Origin: Anthonomus grandis grandis
Taxonomy: Eukaryota; Arthropoda; Insecta; Coleoptera; Curculionidae
Assembly: GCF_022605725.1 (NCBI RefSeq)
Contig: NC_065546.1
Location: 42,962,227-43,026,226 of the forward strand
DNA length: 64,000 bases
Reading direction: 5' to 3'
Shown here: piece by piece, positions 23,280-34,499 of the stretch
Layout of the letters: every line of letters starts with the position of its first letter
Position numbering within the stretch: the stretch's first letter is position 1
Program-made: the position numbers and the translations under genes
The notes under the pieces: generated by a model
Told to the model about the DNA's origin: nothing
The model's database searches: none
What the model saw: only the letters and a program-made list of their open reading frames with translations

Positions 23280-24530
23280 ATGTCCGTGAACGGGTTTCTT
23301 AAACTCTATTTTTGATAGCACGCAAAGGAAAAAATTTAGAGGTTTGAGGTTTACAAACCTGGGGAGCGATGCTGCAAAAAGATTTCGAAATCATTTCTGA
23401 TTTGATTGCCTTACAGATTCTTGATATTCTTTGATGTTCTGTCAAGTTAACTTCCAGCCTAATTTGGAGTCCAAGATAAGCCCCAGATATTTTATCTCTC
23501 CATAGGAATTTCTTTACCATGCAAGAATTGTGTCCCACGATCCTCAATCTTTTATCTTTTGGTAAATGGTATAATTGCGGATTTAAGAGGACTGATCTTA
23601 AGACCTTTCCTCTTTGTCCGATGTTCTTCACGATGTTCAGACCAGTTTGCATTCTCAATAAATTTTTCTTGGACTAGTATCACCAAGTCATCTGCATACC
23701 CTAAAGTTCTAAAGTTTTTCCCTTAGTTTTAGTAACAGCCTGTTCATCACCATGCACCACAGAATAGGCGGTAGGCCACAGGATGTGAACATTCCTGAAT
23801 TATAAAGGCTTCATTCAGCAGTTCGCATCTTACTGTCCTGCTTCTGGGCATGCAGTCTATCCACCAGCTCTTGCGTCTATTTCAAGTTCTCCTGCGGTCG
23901 AATAGTGTATTGCCAAAAGCTTTTTCGGCATCCAAAAAGGATACTATTAATACTTATTTGGTTTCCAATATAATAGAGTCTTTTCTAGCATCTTCTGCAG
24001 AAGAAAGGACATAAGACTTATCGGTTTGAAAGATTTGGCTTGAGAATAGTCAGTTTGTCCGGACTTGGCTATAAAAGCAGCTTTCTCCATCTCAAAAGGA
24101 TATATCCATTAGCTAGTCTAGCCCTTAATATCTCAATAAGTTTATTTATTAATACATCTGGTTCTTCTTGTATCATTGCTGGAATGATTCCATCTGGCCC
24201 AGCAGATTTGTAGGGCTCAAATGAGTTGATGGCCCATTTGATCTTCTCATATGTCACAACTTTTTTGGCAGCTGCCCAGTCCCATCGACGTACGTTATAT
24301 TGACATCGTTCTGTACTGTCCTGACTGCCAGTTATGTATGTACCCAAAAAAGTTCGGTCAGTGTTTCTTTTCCTGCGGTTGTATACTCACTATTGCCATT
24401 GCGTAGGGAGCTAGTCGTGCTTTTTTGGAGTCTAGTACAGTCTGGAACGCTTTTCAGTTCATCGCAGTACTTCCTCCAAGAGTCCCTTGTTGCCTGCCTT
24501 AGCCGCTTATTGTAGTCATTAGGATACAAT
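23280..24530 (-). pseudogene. R1/LOA-like LINE reverse transcriptase, degenerate
   Basis: From high to low coordinates: a pre-RT linker (24529-24332, RLRQATRDSWRKYCDELKSV), then IKWAINSFEPYKSAGPDGII (about 24270-24180), ARLANGYILLRWRK, a decayed fingers region (SFKPISLMSFLLQKMLEK, about 24035), FLDAEKAFGNTLFD (about 23945), the active site GYADDLVILVQEKF (about 23700) and a thumb ending about 23310. The AGPDGI motif and spacing suit the R1/LOA group, which has an APE-type endonuclease upstream; that domain is not here. Several stops and shifts. The clade call is inference. Confidence 0.75.
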
Positions 24531-24683
24531 TACTAAAATGGTTGTTGGGAGATTCACTTCATCAATCGCTGTGTTTAGTGTGGCTCGATAAAATGTTTAT
24601 TTTTTTTTAATCTTATATTTATAATAGTTAAATTTTTTATTAATAAAGTGGATTTCATACTCATTTAAGGCTATTCTTACCTA

Positions 24684-24751
24684 CATTAGAATCCATATAT
24701 AGCATTGCTTATATGGATTTTAATAAGCAATGCCATATATGGATTCTAATG
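24684..24751. repeat. Near-perfect 29-bp palindrome
   Basis: CATTAGAATCCATATATAGC... (24684-24712) is the inverted partner of 24723-24751 with one mismatch and a 10-base loop. It codes for nothing and has no transposon ends. Confidence 0.85.
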
Positions 24752-24999
24752 TGGATTACTTTTTGGATTACAAATCTTATAATCAGCAGTGGGTTTAATA
24801 ATTCTGAAGGATATGCCTAATCCTTGTCACGGTAGTGAGATTTAAAGTAAAACAGCAAAAGGGAGCTTTAAAGGCCTGGAAATTTGAAATCACTGGCAAA
24901 ATCTTAAAAATTCTACTTTAAATGTCCAATGTTCATCACTTTTCTTCTTTTTCCCGCTTTACTGCCTGATTCTTCCCAAAATATAAATATGAAATTTAT

Positions 25000-26130
25000 A
25001 ACAGATTTTATGAAGAGAAACATTCCTTATTAAAATTAATCTAGTTAATTAAATATACGACTCTCCAATGGATAAGAGATGTCGGAATGAGTAATTTTGC
25101 TTTACAGATACGGGCATTTTCATTTAATTTTTTAAGTAAAGTTAATTTAGCTTATTAGAGCTGTGTCCCATCTATATTAAACACGTAATTTATGGAGATC
25201 TTTTAGAAAGGGAAGGTAAGGTTTGATTTAAATTGATTTAAATTTATTTATATCGGTCTTTAGTCAGTTTAGTTTTTTTTTCTTTGTAATTTAGTTCTCC
25301 AGTTCAAAAAAATTTGGAAATGCCTTTTTTAATGTGAGATTTCAATTGCCACATGTTTGTCAAATCATTACTAATCAAAAACTAAGCAGGATAAATAACT
25401 ATTCCTGAAAATAACTGGAGAAATAACTTTTTGGCATTTTAAGGCAAAAAAAAAATGCTTAAGCTAACGTAAATTTCCAAATTTTACGAGCGCAATATAT
25501 TCAACAAACGAACGGTATAGGATTGGCGATTTTTACTGGTTTCCCCCTTCGTAATATACGTTCCATTTTGAGCAGAGGCGCTCTTGCATTCCGTCTTCAA
25601 AGTTTCGTAATTTCTTATGCTCTTAAGAAATTACGAAACTTTCCATCTAATCGGTAAAATCATCCATTTTTTGTTTCAGCATTTGATTCAAAATACGTAT
25701 TTTACTAAAATTGGCTGTAAAAGATGTTTTCTTTAGGAAGAATTTTTCCTTAAGAAAAGATATCCGGTTAAAGTAAATTATATTAAGTAGGGGACTTTTT
25801 AAAACTCATTTTAAATTAAAACGAATCTCAGTTAAAATTAACTCGATAAGTGTTGTCTCTCAAAAGCTTATAGTTGTTGAAGTTAAACTTCAATCTACCT
25901 TCTCATCTCCACCAGAAAAAAAGCTTAATGTTTTTTAAATAAAAATTTTGTCTTTGAGGTAGGAGTTTAATTTAATGGTCTAAAAAGGAAAAGTTTCATT
26001 ACTTGAAGGAAAATGAGAAATGTCCAAAAATTTTATATTAAAAAATCGAAGAGGTTCTTGAATTTCCAAGGTAATAAGTGTTTCAGTCTTAACATTAATC
26101 ACACTAGAGTTTACAGAGTTTTTGTTGCCT
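25000..26130 (-). repeat. Right arm of the large inverted duplication
   Basis: Reverse-complement partner of 20.7-21.8 kb. Within it, an 18-bp stem, AAAGTTTCGTAATTTCTT (25599-25616) against 25625-25642, interrupts the similarity: the left arm has the corresponding sequence once, without the palindromic extra piece. The arms are about 3.2 kb apart and the intervening DNA holds the R1-like relic. Confidence 0.7.
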
Positions 26131-26739
26131 TGTAACTGAATTTGTAGTGAAATTTCAAACAGTACAAAAGGCGCAAAATAAATTTTGAATTTCGAATTAT
26201 TTATTTATTTTTACAGATTTATTTATTTAACGGGAAACTCTTATTACGAAAACAACAATATAATATGTATATAATAATATAATGTGTCATTGATTGTAGA
26301 CGAAAATTATACGAAAAAAATCTGAAAATTTAGTATGAACGCAAATGTAAGACTTTATCATATTCTATGTAAATAATAGTTAAAATTAAATAATCTTCGT
26401 CTATGCATTCTTGTATAACTTGATTGTTTTTTAACGCCGCCCCGCCATGATCACCAACTGATACAAATTAGAAAGTGTACAATATAAAAAAATTAAATTG
26501 TAAATATTTCCCAAAGTACAAGTTTTTGGAGTAGATAGTTTTATATAAGGTTATCCTTATTTGTAATGCTTCATATAAATAAAATAAAAATAAAGAGTTT
26601 CTATTTGAAAAAAGTCACTCCAGACTGTTAAAGTTAAGATATGTGTATCCACATTAAAACGCATGAACACTATTGTCGCTTCATTAAGTCTGTTTTTAAA
26701 AAATTTTATAATTAAGAACAGATTTTATAATTTTCACTT
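26131..26739. other. No recognisable feature
   Basis: AT-rich. A weak similarity of 26690-26790 to 22100-22200 (TTTATAATTA..GAACAGATTTTATAAT type) may reflect the same dispersed family as the inverted arms. Confidence 0.35.
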
Positions 26740-27928
26740 TATTATCAGAAAATTTATTCTTATCTAGATAAATACGTTCCTAAAACCTCGAAGAGTACAT
26801 ATCCGCCATGGTTTACTAAATAATTTTAAGTTGAGCAAATATTAATTAAGCAAAAACATAGAGCCTGGAAAAAATATAAGCGTTTTGCCAATCAACAGGA
26901 CTTAAGTATTTTTCGCCACTTACACATACAAATAAAAGCAGACATTGATTATTCATATAAATGTGATCTGTGATGATAAAAAATTATACTGTAGAATTGA
27001 TATTATTGAGGACTGCCTTAAACTCCAAGCAGCCATTAACTCAGTGAATGAATGGTGCAAAAATAACAACTTGCCTCTAAGTGCTGTGTAGTTTTGCTAC
27101 TCCTTAAAAAAGAACTGTGTTACTTACCAATACAAAACTTGTAACGTGACACTACCAAGATTAACCCACTTTAAAGACTTGGGAGTCATTTTTGATAGCT
27201 CACATTCATTTGGTTTTCATATCGAATATATCATAAAAAGAAGTTATAAGATGCTGGGTTTTGTTGTCAAAAACTCTGCATTCTTTGAGAATATCTCTCA
27301 CATTAAACTACTTTACCTATATTCGTTCAATTTTGGAATATTCTTCCCAAGTCTGGTCGCCATACTATCAGAACCATCTTCAAGAGCTTGAAAATATATA
27401 GCGAAAATTTCTTAAATTTCTTTGGTTTAAATGAATGAGTGTACCCGGAAATCGGCTTCTCACATGATCGTTTGCTTGAAAGATTTTAGGTAAAATCCTT
27501 ACAGGAAAGAAGGGATTCGGCAAATTTACAGTTCTTACATAAATTAATTAGTGGCATAATTGACTCGCCAGAGATATTGCAACTTCTAAATTTACACACT
27601 CCTCGGCTGTCAGCTCGCAGTTCTCAAACTCTTTACCAACTTACTTGAAGCCAACATTACAAAATTTTCCCCTATACCTAGAGCTTGCAATATATGCAAC
27701 TCTATACAGAATCAATGCGATATATTTAATTGTAGCCTAGCCGAAATTGAAAAAATTTGCTTAGCTTAGATAATCTTGTTTTCTTCATTTTTATATATTT
27801 ATTAATGGTTTATCATATTTATATTAGCTTTATTTTGATAGGATGATTTCATGTTTATATACATCGTTTTCACTCTATTATTAGAGTTTCTCTGTTGAGT
27901 GATGTAAATAAGTAAATAAATAAATAAT
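26740..27928 (+). pseudogene. Jockey/CR1-like LINE with internal deletion and (AAAT)n tail
   Basis: 26770-26965 encodes a pre-RT linker (KSTYPPWFTK, KHRAWKKYKRFANQQDLS, IKADIDYSYK). It is followed almost at once by KLYCRIDIIEDCLKLQAAIN (about 26980), which in an intact element lies just after the YADD active site, so the fingers and palm are deleted. The thumb continues with LPRLTHFKDLGVIFDSS (27150-27200) and SYKMLGFVVKN (27243-27276) with later shifts, to an (AAAT)n tail at about 27905-27928. Clear LINE, clearly dead. Confidence 0.75.
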
Positions 27929-28328
27929 CCTGAGTGTGTAGTTTTCAGAAGCATAATCATTCTCACTATAAGGAGATTTCTTAGACATAAAGCAGGAAAG
28001 GTGAACTTTTAAGGCCTGGAAAATTGGCAATCCTGGACATTTAAATTAGGATTTTAAAGTTTCTATGGTACAAATTACTTGTCACACTCGAGTTCACACA
28101 GCAGTGTCTATTGCTACGTTTATAGTTCCATATGTAGCAACATAACACATATCCTGACAAAAGTTGCTTCTACATCATATGCTGATAATAAATATAAATA
28201 TTATTCAATTAGTGAGTATTATTTATTTGGCCTGTGAATTTCTTTTAAAGTTTTCCTATACTAGTTATCGATCATACTCATTTCGTTTAGGAATTTCAGT
28301 AAATTTTAATTTACTCCAGGCATATAAT
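27929..28328. other. No recognisable gene
   Basis: AT-rich spacer. 27990-28070 resembles part of 24830-24900 (AAGGCCTGGAAA...). Confidence 0.4.
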
Positions 28329-28558
28329 GGGTGGAATGCATAAAAAGTAGTATATGCTAATGCTTCTAGTATGTACTACATTTCTAAAGTTTATACTACA
28401 CTAATGAAGCATTTACTACACTCTGTAGCATATACTACTATGTACGAGATACATAGAAGAAGATGCTATGCTTTGGAAGTATCTACTAGTTATAGTTAAT
28501 AAATGAAGTTGGTGTTTGACAAACTTTGGCCCCAGCAATCAAAGTGTTTTAGTAAAAA

Positions 28559-29662
28559 ATGGTAGTTTTTATGGAGGTGCATCGTCAAAAAGTATACAAA
28601 CAAAGAAGAGAATACAATAATGACGATTTATATCGAAAATTATTTAGGTAATTACCATAAATTTAATAGATTTTTCTATCCCAATCATCTAATCACGCTT
28701 TGGTATTTATTAGGTATTTATTGGTATTTATCACGCTTAGGACATTATTTTCTCCAAGATGATAATGAACCGGTGGAAACAAGGGGTGGAGCCCTGTCAC
28801 CGACTCGGAAAATTGAGGTTTTTTTGAGAAGTTTAGGTGTTTCTAGTAAATTAACTTTGTAATTTGAAAAATGGAAATAACTTTTCTTACAGGAGATCCT
28901 GGATTTCAGCAAGGAGTTGGTGTTGATCTAGACGTCAATCAAAGCACTGTTTCCAGAACCTTAGCCACGGTATCTAAAGCAATTTATTCAAAAAGAAACA
29001 ATTGGATAAAGTTCCCCAACACTAACGAATTGCTTAGAGTTGCTATTAATGAGGGAGCACGTGGTGAGCGAATGCCCAGGGTTATAGGTGTTATTGACTG
29101 TACCCATGTAAAAATAACAAAACCATCTATTCACGGTGATGAATACGTGAACAGAAAAGGGGTATGCTCAATAAATGTTCAAGCTACTTGTAATGCTCGA
29201 GAAATGTTAAGTGTGGATGCATCTTGGCCAGGCTCCGTACACGATAATCGAATTTGGCGAAACTCCATAGTGCATGGAATTATGTATAATAATGTGCACG
29301 AAGCAGCTTTATTAGGTGATGAAGGATATGGTGTTGCCCCGTGGTTATCGACACCATATAAAAATCCAACTACACCAATGCAAGAAAATTATAATTTAAT
29401 CCATGCCAAGAAACGATGTGTCATAGAGCGCTGCTTTGGTCAGTTAAAACGGCGTTTTCCAATACTCCAGTATACTTTTCGCCTAAAAACTGAAAACATT
29501 ACGGAACATATTGTGAGTGCATTTGTACTTCACAATATAGCTAAATACCTACAAGATCCATACCATGATTTTGATCGAATTGAGATGGAAGTTCAGCATC
29601 CCAACATACCTAATAATTTAAGTTATTATTATTATAATGATAATTATATACTAAATAGGTAA
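28559..29662 (+). CDS. HARBI1-like Harbinger transposase, catalytic exon intact
   Basis: The probable start at 28559 (MVVFMEVHRQKVYKQRREYN) runs to a stop at 28649. The middle part (28743-28836, DDNEPVETRGGALSPTRKIE) is in another frame, so the 5' end is either spliced in a way I cannot resolve or broken. An intron at 28837-28892 (GTGTTT to TCTTACAG) joins FLRSL to GDPGFQQGVGVDLDVNQSTV, the helix-turn-helix region. The last exon, 28893-29662, is open and holds the DDE nuclease: D in GVIDCTHVKI (29096), D in LLGDEGYG (29318) and E in VIERCFGQLKRRFP (29426). The catalytic part therefore looks intact; whether a full protein is made is doubtful. Confidence 0.75.
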
Positions 29663-29831
29663 CTTATGAAATGTTCAATAATAAACTAAGTATAAAAAAG
29701 TAACAACTAAATAAACTAATTATTTCAATTTTAAGTTTGTGACAAAATATCAAACTATAAAAGAAATAAATGGATACTACACCTCATATTATATTTAAAT
29801 TATGGGTGCATACGTAGATTTTATATTCCTG

Positions 29832-30532
29832 TTAATAATGTAACATGTCCCGCCTAATTAAATGGTCAACTAACTGCCCACCAGCTTTGGCAAAATTTAC
29901 CAATGCAATCGCGGCCCGTTCCTGAGCTTCGGCTGAAGACTGTTGAGCTCGAGAAGCAGAAATTTGGGCTTCGGCTGCTTCAATTTGTTTTCGTAGACAG
30001 GTCTTTTGTAGTTGAATAAGTGTCTCCTCCTTATCAGCTGCTTTAGAACCTTTAGGTGTCATGACTTTAACTTGTTTGGAGCCAGATTTAGAACTGAGGA
30101 AGTTATCTTCACTGTTTTGGAAGGAAACATCAATCTCATTGCTTACACCGGCCTAAAATGCACCATGCACCTGGTACTCTGTGTAGAACTGGGTTTTCTC
30201 CTACATTCCATAAGTGGTAAAATTTTTTTTGCTATTCCGTCAGTACAATTCTTTTATTTCCAGTTTTTTTCAAGTAAACTATTTTTTTAACTTTTGTTTT
30301 CATGTTATTAAACTTTTTCAAAATTTGTTTTGTGTCTAGGTTTTTTTCTCATTATTTTATTAAAACCAGTTGTTAGTTTTTTTAGTGCATCTTCTTTTTC
30401 GTTTTTAATTTTTGGTGTCATCTTTTTATGAAATAAAATTTGATAACTTTCAAGTAGAGTAACAAATAATACTTGTTCGTTTTTATCTTGTCCTAGCTCT
30501 TTTGTTGCATCGGAATCTGAAGAATCACTCAT
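29832..30532 (-). pseudogene. Harbinger second ORF, Myb/SANT-like DNA-binding protein
   Basis: Starts at 30532 with MSDSSDSDATKELG, then LFVTLLESYQILFHKKMTPK, KNEKEDALKKLTTGFNK, a trihelix/SANT-like domain found in Harbinger partner proteins and zeste-like regulators. The frame stops at 30308. After a degenerate stretch it resumes (about 30140-29832): EIDVSFQNSEDNFLSS, basic VKVMTPKGSK, then an alanine/glutamine-rich helix (EAAEAQISASRAQQSS), probably a coiled coil, to the stop at 29832. It lies beside the right end and points inward. The partner protein normally brings the transposase to the nucleus and the ends. The frame break makes this copy unlikely to work. Confidence 0.7.
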
Positions 30533-31479
30533 AGTTAAACCAGTATTATAATCACTGAACTTTTAAAAAGTTTGAATCCGAACCGAATTACACGAACACA
30601 CTTAATACTAATAGACGCACTGATAGAAAAACGAGTTTTGACAAGTGTCTTATCAATTTTGAGAACTTTGACACGCGCTTACTGCGACACTACTAGATAC
30701 TTTTCTCTTAAGTAGTAGGTACTTCTGTTGGGTCGTACAGCGTAGTATTTACTTCATGGACGAAGTAGATACTTTTATGTAAAAGCAAATGCTACAAAGT
30801 AAATACTCTTTAGCGAAGCATTAGCCTCTACTACTTTATATGCATTCCACCCAATGTTACGTTTTATTTCGGAAATTCTAAATAAATTCTCATACCTTCC
30901 AGCCATTTTCATTTTATTCCAGACTTTTGAGATTATTATTTGTGCCTTTGGTAAGTTTGAAATTATTTATCATATCTTCCAGGCATTTTAAGTAATATTT
31001 AATTCCATTCCAAGAACTACAGTGTGTCCCAGGATGAGCGAATTAAAAATTTCAAAAAAATTTGGGGTTGAAATTTGAGCGTTTGGCATCCAGCCCTGCT
31101 TGATTAAAAAATAAAATTTACCATATTTTTATTTTTCAAAAATCAAGCATGCCTTGATACAAGCACTTTTTAAATTATATGAGTAGGTAAAGTAGTATTT
31201 CTAGACAAGATATAGAAAAAGTTTATAAGAAAAAGTTGTTTAGAATGCAAAATTATGCCCAAATACCGAATTTCATAACCATAGGCCTACTTTGATTTTT
31301 ACGTTTTGTGTACCAGTTAATTTTTTTATTCATATTTGATTATTAGAGAAAAACTAACTAATTTATTTATCTAATAGTTAAATCACTGATCTAAGAGTTA
31401 TAAACCATCCTCAAAAATATGTTTGTAATAAAATGTACATAGTACGTCTAATTTAGCAAAAAAAATTATTTTATACTTA

Positions 31480-31650
31480 TTTTAAATTTATTCAATGTAG
31501 CTCCATTACCGAAAAATTTGTCAATATCTTTCCTAAACATTTTAAAAGAAGTTCTAATTTGTTCAATGGAAATTAAATTACAAGCATTTTTAAGTCTTTA
31601 TTTTAGTAATTCCCTGTCATTTGGTAATGGCTCGGGATAAACAATTTGGG
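31480..31650 (-). pseudogene. Mariner-like transposase C-terminal scrap
   Basis: Minus-strand reading gives VYPEPLPNDRELLK, a stop, then RLKNACNLISIEQIRTSFKM and FRKDIDKFFGNG. This resembles the C-terminus of mariner-type transposases (YxxP..xxxLKxRIxxACxxI). No other part of the gene is nearby, so the call rests on a single short stretch. Confidence 0.45.
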
Positions 31651-31959
31651 CAATAATTTTTACTATTGTAACTATTAATATTTATTTGTTTTTTTTAACT
31701 TTAGGAAAAAATGAAAATAAATATTTAAATAATTATTAAATAATAATAACCGTAGTTTCCTCTAACTTACGCACTACTTACTAAGTTACACTTACACGAC
31801 TTACTAACTGTCAAATGGCCAAATCGCGTACTGCAGCCGAACACAAATTCTTCGGGGGTTTACCGGCTTATTTATTTAGATTACTATTTTTATTTTGTTG
31901 CCGTTCTGCTTTTGCATTTAGATTACGCATTGTGATTTGTTATAATACATATTAATCTA

Positions 31960-33663
31960 ATTAATTAACTGACGGTGTTATCGTGTTGTTCAGCTGTAAA
32001 TTGAGTTTATTTGAGAATGTTTCCATCAGCTCGTCAGATGAAGATGAAAACATCGCAATGAATGAACCGCCACGAAAAAAGTACAAAAATAAAACGAAAT
32101 TCTTGGTTGGAAAATCCAGATTATAAAAATTGGTTAAAACCAGTTAAAAAAAATAATGAAAAATGCAGGTAGGTGATGTTTACCATTTTTATTGTACATA
32201 TGTACGACTCACAAAATTATTTTTTCCTTATGTAATTATACTTTTTAGATGTTTAGCATGTAATGTTACTTTAGTGTGCGGAAAATCCGAACTAGATAAA
32301 CATAAGAAATCCCAAAAACACATTAAGATTATGAATTCTGCAATGTGTACACCTTCAGTTTCCACATTTATCAAAGCTCCAGATGCCCATAATGACCAAG
32401 TTAAATCAGATGGAGCTGCAGTAATGGTAGGAAAAAAAAATTCTTTCTTTTCAAGGGTAAAAGAGAAAGTTCCTTATGCTTTATTGTTGAGATGCATATG
32501 CCACACTAGCGCAATTGTGGCTAGCAAAGCGTGCGCTGAATTGCCACGGAGTCCAGAGGATTTAACTCGCAATATTGCCAACTACATTTCTGGTAGCGCG
32601 AAGCGTTGCACAGTTTTATGCGAATTTCAGAAATTTTTTCACAAGGAAAAAAATTAAATATTAAAACTATCATCAACGAGATGGCTTTCTCGCATGAGTG
32701 CGTCAAAAGAATTCTCCAAAACTGGGACGTTCTGGAACATTATTTCCTTCTAGCAGTTGCCGAAGATCAATTAAAAATAGCAAGCACTATTTTAGAGGAC
32801 ATGAAGAATCCTTTTATTAAGGGTTATTTATTTTTTTAGCATTTGTGATAAATTATTTTAATTTAATTAACGCGCTATTTCAAAGTCGTGATATTTTGAT
32901 AGATCAATTGTACGAACGGTGTTGCACAATTTTAAGGCAACTATCGCAAAACTTTTTCAAACCCCAATTTGTCTATAAATGTGCAACCATTAATTTGAAA
33001 CACCCAGAACACTTACTTCCCATTGAAAATATTTGTTTGGGTGCTGCTTGTATGGAACATTTAAAACAGCAACCCAAAGATTTAGTTCACGAGTTTCGTC
33101 TTAAATGTCTGAATTTTTATTTAACTGCCACTCAAGTACTGAAGGATCGCATGCCGGTACAAAACTCTATATTTAGAGAATTTCAATGTTTAAGACCTGA
33201 TGTTTCATTTGATATTCAGCTCAGAGAGATGGAAGGGCTTAAGATGTTAGAGCTATTGATTATGCAATACAATAATTTAATTGATGTTGACAAACTCGAT
33301 TTTGAGTGGCAGAGTTTACACTTTCATTTTCCTGAAAATAAAAAGGATGAACTCGTCAAGTTACCCATAGAAATATTTTGGAAGGAAGTTAGTGAAGCAA
33401 CGGATTTTAAGATACGATAAAAAAAACCTGTATTTAGTAATTTAAGTATTGTCGCTAAATTAATATTGTCCCTGCTGCATTCAAATGCAGAAGCTGAAAG
33501 GATTTTTTCTATAGTAACAGATGTGAAAAATAAGAAAAAAACCTTTTATCCGATGATACCTCAAATGCTGTCTTTCAAACACGAACTTAAAATAGTCTTT
33601 CGAAGCTCCATGCAATCAAAAATATTGATTGTACAAATTTACAAGTTACTAAAGCACATTTGA
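31960..33663 (+). pseudogene. hAT transposase gene nested in the Tigger element
   Basis: A basic start region (MNEPPRKKYKNKTK, about 32058) and, after a shift, SWLENPDYKNWLKPV. An 80-bp intron (32169-32248, GTAGGT to TTTTTAG) splits a BED/TTF-like zinc finger: KC-R-CLACNVTLVCGKSELD, KHKKSQKHIK. The core follows: VMVGKKNSFFSRVKEKVPYA, LRCICHTSAIVASKACAELP, NIANYISGS (32420-32610), then in other frames CVKRILQNWDVLEHYF (about 32700) and a long helical region (32845-33420). It ends in the hAT dimerisation motif LHSNAEAERIFSIVTDVKNK at 33475-33535. At least three frame breaks. I could not identify its terminal repeats or 8-bp duplication. Confidence 0.8.
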
Positions 33664-33757
33664 ATTTACATAATCAAAGTTTGTACTCTTTTAAGACTAA
33701 AAAATAAAATAAAATTTTTCCAGAATTATATTTGTTTGTTTAATGCCTATTTTCACT

Positions 33758-33845
33758 AACATTTTTAAGGAGGATTTAAGCCTTTGATTTAATTTAAGTG
33801 TTTTAACACTTAACACACTTTTTTAAGCCTTCCTTAAATGTTGGT
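33758..33845. repeat. Imperfect hairpin at the hAT 3' side
   Basis: AACATTTTTAAGGAGGATTT... folds back on ...AAGCCTTCCTTAAATGTT (33845), around TTTAAGTGTTTTAACACTTAA. It may be the subterminal structure of the nested hAT element. Confidence 0.5.
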
Positions 33846-33889
33846 AAATAAAAATGGCCAGACTGCAGACTTCATGGCCGGCTAGTCCT

Positions 33890-34100
33890 AAAATTCCAAA
33901 TCCCCTCCCTCTCTTCTGTCTGTATTTTATACCATTTTCCAATTGCTTGCACTGACTGCATTCAGTGTATCTCCATTTTTTTATGGCCTTCAATAAAAGA
34001 AAAGAATAATAATAAAAATTGCACTCAGTGCAGCCGGTGCAAGCGAATGGAAAATGCTATAGAATTCGTGGGAAAAAAAGGGAATTTTCGTCCGTCCTTA
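33890..34100. repeat. Small foldback (MITE-like) sequence
   Basis: 33923-33967 and 34022-34066 are inverted partners, matching at about 36 of 45 positions, around TGGCCTTCAATAAAAG. No coding potential. Confidence 0.5.
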
Positions 34101-34499
34101 TGGGAAATACCATTTCATAGAGTTGGCAACACTGCCTAGAGAAGTTGTTCCAGTTGCCGTCCGCATGGTCCCAGACGCAGAGCGATTACAAGATCAAACG
34201 GCTCAGTTAAGTGTGATTTTCATAACCTGCGAACTTTGTGCTGTCCCATCCCTTACGTTAAAGATTTTCCTTATATACTTACTGGACCATTGTTGGAAAC
34301 TTGTGGATCATTGTTAGGATACAGTTTCTTAAAGATTAATATTAACCTATTATAGGTGCCAGACTATTGTTATGCGCCAAAAAATAAAACATTGCATTTT
34401 TTAGCTTTTAAAAAACAATTTATTGCATTTTTATTCTTTTTGAGACGCCTAGATCAAAATAGGAACGTAGAAAAGTAGGAGCGAGGCCCTACATCCCCT

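Larger units (their letters stand above)
28329..30852 (+). mobile_element. PIF/Harbinger transposon, nearly complete
   Basis: A 2,524-bp element. The left end GGGTGGAATGCATAAAAAGT (28329) pairs with the right end (reading inward from 30852, GGGTGGAATGCATATAAAGT), and similarity runs on through TAGTAT..GCTAATGCTTC. AAT flanks both sides as a 3-bp target duplication. It holds two converging genes, a HARBI1-like transposase on plus and a Myb/SANT-like protein on minus, the standard two-gene plan of this superfamily. GTAGTA/TACTAC words are repeated inside both ends. Confidence 0.9.

Noticed and set aside
23299..23658. Minus open frame considered as a separate gene
   Set aside because: It is part of the R1-like reverse transcriptase thumb in a shifted frame.
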